From: Mnemiopsis leidyi
Taxonomy: Eukaryota > Ctenophora > Tentaculata > Lobata > Bolinopsidae
DNA length: 64,000 nt
Direction of reading: 5' to 3'
Assembly (NCBI GenBank): GCA_000226015.1
Contig: JH153544.1
Location: 531 to 64,530, forward strand
This document shows positions 25,801 through 34,400 of the stretch, in pieces. The notes under the pieces are model-generated. The model was given only the letters and a program-made list of their open reading frames with translations. It was not told where the DNA came from and did not search any database. Position 1 is the stretch's first letter, and each line of letters starts with the position of its first letter. A program made the translations under genes and the position numbers.

Positions 25801-28103
25801 CAACTATGAGCAAAAATGCATGGAAATGACGAGTGTTGAGCGCGAACTTTCTACCAAGAAAAATCAAATTCACAGTTTAGAAGAGAAACTGGAACAAGCA
25901 GATAGACGTGTTTCAGAGAAATCGAGTGTCATATCACAGTTGGAATCTGATTTTAGGAAGCTTGTAGCTAGCAATGCTGATCTTGAGAAGAAACTCAACA
26001 ACTTCTCTTCGCAAGAAACAAAGGATGCAAACTCCAAAATCTCCAAACTGAAAGTTGACCTGGAACAAGCTCTTGTAGATAACCAGATGTTACGAGATAA
26101 CAACACCATGTTGGTATCCAACAACACTCAGCTCACTGATAATTACAAACAGTTGCACGACAGTGTTGCTGTGTTCCAACAACGAGATACATATCTTAAT
26201 GACATGTGTCAGAAACTTCAGTCTCATGCCGCCTCTTTAGAGGCTCACTGCAAGACTGTGACGGAAGAGTTTACCAAGAAAATCGGAGTTTTGGAGGAGG
26301 AAAAATCTCTTCTCAAAGACCAGCTCGCTTCGTATAAATCTGGGTCAGCTGTTGCGCCCCAAGTTTCAGATCTTAAGGACGAACTCGCACACCTGAGGAA
26401 GTCGAAAGAGAAGTTGGTGAGCGAGGTTGAAGCTTATCAAGCTCGGTTGCAAGTGGCTACTTCTCGAGCTGACTCTCTGGAGAAGTCTCACCTGGACTTG
26501 ACAAGTCGGTACAATGCTCAGTGTGGACTTGTCGAGAAGAAGACGGCAGATTTAGCTAAGGTTATGAAGCAGTACAAGGCTATCAAACAGAAGCTGGTCA
26601 ATGAGTTAAACACTAGGAAAAGTTTGGTCCAGGAAACGATAAATGGGAAAGAGAAAGTCGCCATCCAATTTGGGGAAAAGTCTAAACGGTTAAAGGTTTG
26701 TAGTCTAGTACATTTATCTGCTTTATTTGAATTTAAGTCGGGCATTTTAATCCGTATATTTTCTACTTTATCAAATCATGGAAACTATCACAATATCATC
26801 AAAAGGGACTTTGATCTTTAAAGTTTTAAATAATCAGTCTGTTGATCAGTCATCAGTCTGTTGATCAGTCATCAGTCTGTTGATCAGTCATCAGTCTGTT
26901 GATCAGTCATCAGTCTGTTGATCAGTCATCATGATCTTAACTTTGACATAAATCCCAGGAACTGCAAGGGCAGCTCTACTCCTGTCAAAAAGATAGAGAA
27001 ACTTTAACAGCAGCTGTTGAAGGTTAGTTGTACATTGTAATTCTGTTGCACCACAGTAATACAATACACAATATCAGACCAGAGTAACTGTAAGCAATAT
27101 CAATATATTCTCCTATTTCCATGTTCAGTCCTCTGTAAAGCTTTTCTCCATTCTTTGTTACAATTTATGTGAGATTAATCTATTAATCTATTTCAGGAAT
27201 CCTGGACTGTATTACACCATTACGTGGGAAAATAGAAACCGAGACTCAGCAAGAAGAACCGTGAGTATCATATGGATAGAGTTCAATTATTTGTCAAGTT
27301 TTTAAAGGATCTTAGACGCTGACCATGAAACCCTAACTATTTTCCCTATTTTCATTATCAGTATCAGTATGGTTGTATAGATACCATTCCTCCATGTCAA
27401 GGATGAATATTTTGACCCCAGCCGTAACAAAAAATCGCCAATCTTACATGAAATATCTAATGAGTAAATAAAACCCCATAATCATCCATATTAGCCATTG
27501 AACACGGCAATGTTGGAACATTCACATTGGTTAAAAACGTAGTTTCTATATCTCCTAAGTTTAATTCTTTAATCGGGTGGAGTAGTTTTTGTTTTATGAT
27601 CTTGGCTTGATTATTATCCTTGACAAAATCGCATTTTCAGAGCAATAGAGAACTTGACGGTTGTTATTGACAATCTGGAGCACAAAACGAAAGACATTCT
27701 CACCTTCCTCTCCCGCCCTCTCCCCTCTCCCGCTCTGTCTCGTGTCGATCTCTCTGCCTACCGGGACTCCGACCTCTGGTCCGACTACTCCCGCGGAGAA
27801 TCTCTCGCTCTCAGCGATTCCGTCAGCGATTTCGGGGAAACTCGCTCCATCAGATCAGAACTCAGTATGTTGAGCGGGTTTACGAACAACTCAATTCAGA
27901 TCAACAATTATCAGACTAGTAATAATCAGACTTTACCGATTGTGCGGAGCAAGGCGGTCTCGGAAACGAGCTCCTCCTCAGAACGGCAGCGTGCCAACAG
28001 CACCAACACCGAGATTAGCCGCTCCAGCACCGGCGTGATGAACCGCCTGGCTTACAATTTGATCGGGGATACACGTGGTCGCACTCCTAGCGGGAACACG
28101 TGA
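4923..28103 (+). CDS. giant golgin/giantin-like coiled-coil protein, 17 exons, about 4,126 residues
   Basis: Exons, all phase-consistent: 4923-5126, 6563-6748, 6965-7069, 8010-8134, 9009-9130, 9325-9494, 9685-9785, 9908-10134, 10282-10385, 11037-11186, 14021-14143, 15751-15885, 16482-16535, 16712-26695, 26959-27022, 27197-27260, 27641-28103. They sum to 12,381 nt with no internal stop. The protein is almost wholly heptad-repeat coiled coil rich in E, K, L, Q and S. The N-terminus MWDRLSGVASNVAGFVGQ is a short amphipathic stretch resembling the start of giantin (MLSRLSGLANVV) and the membrane-sensing start of GMAP-210. Trp/Tyr-containing breaks such as CEWQRICTETVAVW, EQWVYYNEGQQQ and AEWTQYGEQREAY recur. 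There is no C-terminal transmembrane anchor (unlike giantin) and no GRIP domain that I can see; the tail is Ser-rich and basic. A Golgi tether or scaffold is the likely role, by inference. Orthology to a named golgin is unproven. Confidence 0.85.
7577..7664. repeat. intronic minisatellite (TATTGCATGTGTTCAG)
   Basis: About five irregular copies of TATTGCATGTGTTCA(TCA)G lie in intron 3 of the coiled-coil gene, about 350 bp before exon 4. Confidence 0.75.
7785..7866. repeat. compound microsatellite (AC)n ... (TC)n
   Basis: ACAC runs interrupted by AGAC are followed by an uninterrupted 30-base CT run. They lie about 145 bp upstream of exon 4 of the coiled-coil gene. Apparent Arg/Glu or Val/Cys repeat frames crossing it are artefacts. 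Confidence 0.9.
8580..8722. mobile_element. foldback MITE in intron 4
   Basis: Left and right arms pair over roughly 60 bp, beginning GACGATGA and sharing GTTAC(G/A)GCACGAAA. They enclose a small loop, giving a 143-bp near-palindrome. There is no coding capacity, and no target duplication was recognised. Confidence 0.7.
11187..14020. other. large intron 10 of the coiled-coil gene
   Basis: This is a 2.8-kb intron without a recognised nested gene or element. Short open frames inside it have no family resemblance. Confidence 0.55.
14772..14926. mobile_element. MITE with inverted repeats around ATTC(T/G)TGGGGAGGAGTC
   Basis: The left arm (14775-14806) and the right arm (14893-14925, complement) share about 28 bp with two or three differences, enclosing about 90 bp. 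It lies in intron 11 of the coiled-coil gene. A related inverted pair occurs at 56515-56727, so this looks like a small dispersed family. Confidence 0.65.
26835..26929. repeat. five perfect 19-bp tandem repeats in intron 14
   Basis: The unit CAGTCTGTTGATCAGTCAT occurs five times without a single difference, starting 139 bp after the donor of the giant exon. Perfect identity implies recent expansion. Confidence 0.95.
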
Positions 28104-28930
28104 CGTTGAATTAGGTGGGGCATGTTTTATTTTTTGATAATTTAATTTATTGTTTTGAGGATTAAATAATGATATTGTAATTTTTGGTTTCTGTGATTAG
28201 CAAAACTGCAAGTTGGTGCGCTTTTGGTTGATATGAAACTGTGGTCCTTCCATATTTGAATGGTAATTGATTGTCAAAATTTAAATTTCTTTGTGAGTGG
28301 TGAAAACGTTATTAAGCTAATTTAACTGCTTTGAAGAAATGAATTTGAATCTGCGTTTTAGTTTTGCTTTATTTACACATCTGATTTGCTTTCATTTTGA
28401 AATTTTTCACTAATTCATTCATAAAATTTTGAACAACAAATTATATAGGAGAGTTAAGTCACTAGCGTTGTAATAGATTTTTTTTGTTAAGAAAATTTGG
28501 TTTCCGTGCAATGTTTGTTTGTTTACTACATGTGATGAAAGTCCGTAAAAATTTGTATTTGACCTGCTGATTGCAAAGATTTTCTTGTTTCTTTTTAGTA
28601 AGTATTTTTGTTTCATAAGTAAGAGGGAAATAATGATAAAGATAAAACGATTAACAATAACACGAGTTTTGAATATTTCACCAAGTTCTAGTTATCAGAT
28701 TCAAGTTGTAATTTTCATTAATTGCTTGTTTTAGTTTGTCTATATCTATATCAATATGTTTAAAAATTTTAGGTAATCAATTATACAGTCAAATTGACGT
28801 TATCGACATAATCAATTTAAATTTATTGATTTGATAAAATTCAGAGTTCAAGGGTTTCAGTTTGCAGTTAGAGAAATATTGCTAAAACAGTATAGGCATA
28901 GCCCGTATTCCCGTACCTGTGCGACTCTGA
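28104..28930. other. 3' flank of the coiled-coil gene
   Basis: AT-rich DNA following the stop codon, expected to contain the 3' UTR. No gene, repeat or clear consensus polyadenylation site was recognised. Confidence 0.5.
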
Positions 28931-28934
28931 TTGC

Positions 28935-30205
28935 CTTTGTCTCACGTTGTGACCGGAGGGCTGCCGCTTCGCGGCAGCAGGGCTACGCAACGTGTAGCAA
29001 GATTGCCTGGGAACCTTTACCTGGCGCTGCGCGGCTCTCTCGACTACGCTTCCTAGAAGTCCGCAGGCAAGCACTGCGTGGTTCTCGACGCGGACAATAA
29101 GGACTGAGAAACCCTCAACGGGCGATGCGCGTCTAGAATTTCTTCGCCAGGCCAGAAATGCGTGATGGCCGCGACAGTAGGTTATCAACCTACAAGTACA
29201 AAGGAACCCAGGCAAGGGGACCTCAGTCTTTGTTGTTGAGATAGTGGGAGGGCCTTAGATTTAGAGCCACGCGGCGCCGCGCTGCGCGCACCCGGCCCTT
29301 GACATTTTATTTGTAGCGTTGATATAACCTACTTCGCGGCCATCACGCGCTCTTACACATTAAAGTTTCTATATCTCATATATCTACACATTTAAATTTC
29401 TATATCGAAAAAATTCTAGACGCACATCGCCCGTCAACATTTTATTCACATATTTTTCGAATGAGGGTCCAGTCGAACAACGTCAGACAAACTTGTTTCA
29501 CGTTGTGACCCTTTTCAAAAAATTTTTTGCGGCAGCAGGGCTATACAACGTGTAGCAAAACAATTGTAGGTTTATAACTAGACTTTGAAACTACTGTCGC
29601 GACACGACCCGGCGGAGGTTGCCTTGCGTTGCGGCCCATTTTCAATTTTCTTGACGAGATTATATCCGTCTAACGTCGGGTATCACCGCGACAACAATTT
29701 TCAAATTAAATTTTCAAGCTGCCGCGCCGCGCGCGGGGGCTGCGGCTTCGCGGCAGCAGGCCAGGCAACGTCTGACAAGGCGGAGGCCGTCATGACTGAT
29801 GACCATGACTTGTTTGACTTTGTCCGACACTCATTCGCAGCTAGCATCTTGACGAGATGGTATCCGTCTAACGCCTAAACGTTTTTTTAACGCGACGGTA
29901 GACGGGAATAATCTCGTCAAGGTCCCCTCTCTGAGGTTTCTGGGCAAACTCAGTCGCACAATACTTGAATACTACACACGCAAAAAACTAACGTGAGCAG
30001 TTTTCCATTGGCACGCAAAATCGAGCGCTTACCTTTCTTTTTACGACCCTCTTCTAATGACTGCAATTATTGTTTTTATGAAACTGATAAAATTAAGAAC
30101 GTTTAAACGAATCTTATTAATCTTATCGTTACATTTGCCTTGCGTTGCCGCGCGCGGGGGCTGCCGCTTCGCGGCAGCAGGTCAGGCAACGTCTGACAAC
30201 GTTAC
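28935..30205. repeat. nest of GC-rich foldback elements
   Basis: Small units containing the hairpin GCTGCCGCTTCGCGGCAGC, or close variants, recur at about 28960, 29530 (decayed), 29735 and 30158. They are flanked by complementary words such as CACGTTGT...GCAACGTG or TTGCGTTG...CAACGTCTGACAA. A second motif, CTTGACGAGATNRTATCCGTCTA, occurs at about 29651 and 29848, with a related inverted word at about 29898. Open frames here are by-products of the GC-rich repeats. One better-delimited element inside the nest is listed separately. Confidence 0.7.
29112..29443. mobile_element. non-autonomous DNA transposon with long inverted repeats
   Basis: The left arm starts AACGGGCGATGCGCGTCTAG and continues to about 29190. 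The right arm is its imperfect complement, ending at about 29440. Both arms also carry GCGTGATGGCCGCGA next to GTAGGTTAT, so pairing extends about 80 bp on each side around a GC-rich core. It carries no gene. A related end occurs at 1561. The superfamily is not assigned because no clear target duplication was found. Confidence 0.65.
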
Positions 30206-30436
30206 ATTTATCCCATTAATTTATATTTGTTAGTCAAACTAAGGATTTACTCTAACCAGAGCCCTTTAAGCGCAGCGTAACCACCTGGTAAGTTGAACTA
30301 GGTATGAATGACCTTGTGACTAAATGTTTTGTTTGTGTATTTTGATTTTTTAATGCGCTTGTTTAAAATCTTTGCTCACAACTTCAAAACCAATTTCTTT
30401 CATGTTTGAGTCTTAATGGCTCACTGAAATGGTGTC

Positions 30437-30619
30437 CGACGTCCTGCCCCAGAACATCGTGCCCCAGAGCACTTTGACCCAGAGATTTAGACCCCAGTGA
30501 CGCCCTGCTTCACATAAGACAACTTCGTAAGGGTTAGGGTGTGGGTTTGGGTTAGGGTCGCTGGGGCCAAATGTGCGGGAAAAATGTTGTGGGGCACGAT
30601 GTTCTTGGGCAGGACGACG
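30437..30619. mobile_element. MITE with 27-bp near-perfect inverted repeats
   Basis: The ends CGTCCTGCCC(C/A)AGAACATC, continuing through GTGCCCCA, are inverted at 30440-30466 and 30590-30616 with one mismatch in 27 bases. The interior contains TTAGGG-like words (about 30533-30567). It is non-coding. Confidence 0.75.
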
Positions 30620-30963
30620 GGAACCCACTGAAATATACGTACAGAAATGAGGTCTAATTACCTCTTAATCCGAACATCGACTAATCGACTTTTCTACCAT
30701 TTCAAGTTCTAACATAATCTGTTTAAAGTTTGCAGGTTGAAAGTCTTGCGAAAGATCATTTATGTAAAAATTGAGATTGTCAAGTTAATTTTCACTATGT
30801 TCAAAATAATATGTGGGTTGAAAATTTTGCTCTTCCAATTTCAAACATACTTTAATTTGTGACAGAGATGCTTTTAGAATTGTTTCCAATTGTCAAATGT
30901 ACCTGTATAAGGCCCAGCAGCAAAAGATATGGTCGCATTTCCCTGAACCCCTTTAGTTTAAAT

Positions 30964-31242
30964 CAGTGGCGTAACGTTGTAGGTCCAGCCAATATGGCGC
31001 CTCTCGACGATGAAAATGCGCCCCTAAGTGGCGCCCCTGGTATAAGGACTTTCTGGGAGCAATTTGTGAAAAATGGCCGAAAAATCTAAATAAATAGTGA
31101 AGTTATTAAACCAAACACGCGATTTTGCTAGTAGCGCAGTTAATCTTGCAAAATCGTCCCATATTTTTATGACGATTTGGCGACCCCTAAGGATGGCGCC
31201 CCCCGGCGTAGCCGGGGTGGCCGGGGCATCGTTACGCCGCTG
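30964..31242 (+). mobile_element. complete hAT-type MITE with 8-bp target-site duplication
   Basis: The 279-bp element has terminal inverted repeats CAGTGGCGTAACG and, as complement of the other end, CAGCGGCGTAACG (12 of 13 match). It is flanked on both sides by GTTTAAAT (30956-30963 and 31243-31250). An 8-bp duplication with CAG-starting ends is diagnostic of the hAT superfamily. It carries no transposase. It lies about 220 bp upstream of the PDK start codon. A second copy is at 745-1015 in opposite orientation. Confidence 0.93.
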
Positions 31243-31467
31243 GTTTAAATCTTACATTGGGCTGAGCAGTTTCTTGATCTTAGTGGGAACCTTTTCATTA
31301 CCCTGACTGTCAGGAGCAAACTTTATAATAGATTCCTTTTCGTATTTTTAAAACCTTACCATTATTTATGAAACCTTACTATCAAAATACACAGACAAGA
31401 ATACAAGGTCATGACAAACTTGAAGTTCCTGTGAACCTTACAACTACAAGTGAACCAGAGGACGATA

Positions 31468-34400
31468 ATGCCTTCCAACATAAAATGTTTATCAGCGCTG
31501 CTGGACAAGACATCCTTGTACAGACCATCACCAATCACTGTTGCTCAACTTATTGAGTTTGGAAAGAAGCGAGATGAGCCCACCAGCTATGGATTTCTTC
31601 ACAAAGAACTTCCTATAAGGATATCTCACATGGTGAAGGAGCTACACATGCTGCCTGATTCATTGCTGCAGCAACATTCAGTCAAGTTGGTGAAGGATAT
31701 GTATCTGAAAACATTTGAAGACCTTGTTGCCTTTGACGAAGATGGCATGCATGATGAACAAGTTTTAGGAAAGTTAGTTATAAATATAAGTTACATTTCA
31801 AAAAGCACGAAGCAGTAGAATTCACTAGCCAAAAGTTGTACTTTTTATCTTACAATGATAAACAACATTAAATCAGTTCTAGGTTCATTAAATTTACTGT
31901 GTAATTTTAGTCGACAAAAGCATACACATATAAATGCTTTGCTGTGTGTGTGTGATAAACTAGTCATGTAAAATGCTTTTGTATATGCTATTTCTATTTT
32001 CTGACATGGATCTCCTGCACCAGGTTCACACGAAGGCTCCAAGAAATAAAGAGGAGACATCAAACTGTGGTGGAAACTATGGCAGAGGTAATATCATCAA
32101 TTATCATCATTAGTTAGTGGCCCTGTCTGGGCTGGCAGATTATTGCTTGACTTCTTAATGGAAAATACATGGGTTTGTTTTCTAAAGCAATTAAGCTTTA
32201 AATATACACCATATGCTGCTGTTAAAGCAATATGTTTGTTACATTGTTGTTAGCTTTGAATGTGATTGATTTAAAGGACTTAAAAACCGTTATTAACCTC
32301 ATTCCTGAACTCACCAATGTTCCTTCTTATCAGGGAATACTTGCATTAAGAAAGGACTCCAGGTTCGACCCATCCATCAACTATTTCCTGGACAGATTTT
32401 ACACTAGCAGAATTGCCATCAGAGTACTCATATCTAACCATTGTAAGTTATAGTGTTAGTCATTGACCATTACAACGACACACTGGAAATTGCCACATGC
32501 TCAAAAGTGACCATGGTCAAGTAGCCCTGTCTTTTATGTTAAAACCTTCTTGTCTGTATCCAGACAATAACGGAAACACTGCACTGTTTTTGCATGGCTT
32601 TGACTTGTAATTGTTTTGAAATTATGATATTACAATGGCAAGATACATGGTATATACTGTAGTCAATAAGTAAAGTTGTTACACAGTTCATTATTAAGAA
32701 TGCAGAATAATACACCAATATCATATCCATACATTTATTTAAGATACATATCTGATAGTATACATGACCTACGATTTACAAAACTTGTGAAATCTCAAAA
32801 ATTCCCAACTTTCAGTGGTTTTGTTCGGCACTGAAGAAGAGTGTCCGGGACACTACGGTATTATAGATCCCAGTTTGGACGTACAGGACATAGTAGACGA
32901 TGCAGCCAGCAGTGCCAAACACCTCTGTAATTATCACTATGGAGACTCACCCGCAGTCAAGATCAATACTTTCCGTAAGTATCTACCAAGTGATTAATTA
33001 CTGCCTTTTTGATGGAGAGTTTTAAGTTTTGTGTTCTGATATTTGGTGAAAAACGCAGACTCACTTTTCCTGATTGCTTGTTCGCTGAACCTTATTAAAA
33101 TCTAATCTAAGACGGCGATTTAGTTTTAGCCGTCCGTCCGCTTCAAGAAAAAGCTACATTTTATTGCGCACCTAAACCAAAATTCCGTACTTTTCAAAAA
33201 CTCGTCTCTGAGTTTCCAACATTTCTTTACCCTGATCATCAGTTAGAAAGTTTCTCCAAGTCCCCACCTTGCCACACCTCAGAAATAGATCATGTTGGTA
33301 ATGATGGAAATAGTTACAGCTCTTATCTTTCTTCATGTACGAGAACTGTGTTTTCTCCTCTACCCTTGCTATATTGTAGTCACTTGTGTCAGCCTCTATA
33401 AATCTAGCTATCCTCCTGATTTCCCCTGAAAGATCTGCTATCATATCCTCATATCGCACTGTCAGGATGTTGCACGTGTTCTTCTGTAACTCCAGGTATC
33501 CAGCCACGTGATCCTTCCACAACCCGTGTGTTGCACGTGCTGGATTTAGAAAGACGTTCTGGTAAAATTCCTGGAAACTTACTCCCTGCATGAGTTTGAG
33601 AGACATGTGGTTGTAGTAGGACACAGCAGCGTCACCAGGGTTCCTGTAAACGTAGATCAACTTAGCGTTACTACCCTGGAGTAGATCAGATATCCAGTGT
33701 GCTGGATCATGTGTTTTTATAACTCTAGGATCAGGTAACTCTTCGATCTCCTCTAACGAGAGAGACAGAGGTCTGGACACGTTGATCCAGGGTATCTTCT
33801 CACTCAGCAGACTTGTATCACCCGGCCAGAGTAGATGGCGGAGGATGTTTTGGGTCCAGGTTGTTCCGCTTTTTTGGTATGATGCGACTATTATGTCCGT
33901 TTTGGGACGGATTTTAAACTTGGAGCGGATTTCTGATCGAGGTTGGATAAAGTGAGGGACTGCGATGTTGTCATGAATTTTGTAAGGGAGCTGTTCGAAC
34001 GAGAGCATGTTGTTGACCCTCAGCTACTCAAACTTTAGAAAACAACCAGGACAAATTGTCAAACAAGTTGTCAAACTTTGGTTTCTGTCTATTGTTTTCT
34101 TTGCCCCTGTTTGTGGAGAACAGTAGTATAGCTATCTGGAGTATTCAGTATGTTTCTGTAGTGTAACTGACAGGCCGAGGATTAGAAAAATAAGGTATCC
34201 CTCCCATCATAATTCTCGTATGACGTCGCCTCTGTAGTGTTAATTTCAAGTCCCGTTCAAGCGCAGATCTAATTTCAAGCCGAAAGCTCTGGTTTAAGTT
34301 CATTACGTTGAAATTAGGTTAAGACACCTAACTCGCTCTCTTATTTTGTTTCTTGGAAGACATTTTCATGATTTCATTTCCAGCAATATCTGGATAACAG

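Noticed and set aside
16800-26700. Many 60-140 residue Ser-rich frames on minus
   Set aside because: They are antisense shadows of the long coiled-coil exon, whose codon bias (GAG, GAA, AAG, CTC) keeps the opposite strand open.
28831-29878. Basic open frames around 29 kb on both strands
   Set aside because: They lie in GC-rich foldback repeats, overlap each other on opposite strands and resemble no family.
31450-31467. Earlier PDK start at 31450
   Set aside because: That codon is GTG; the first ATG in frame is at 31468.
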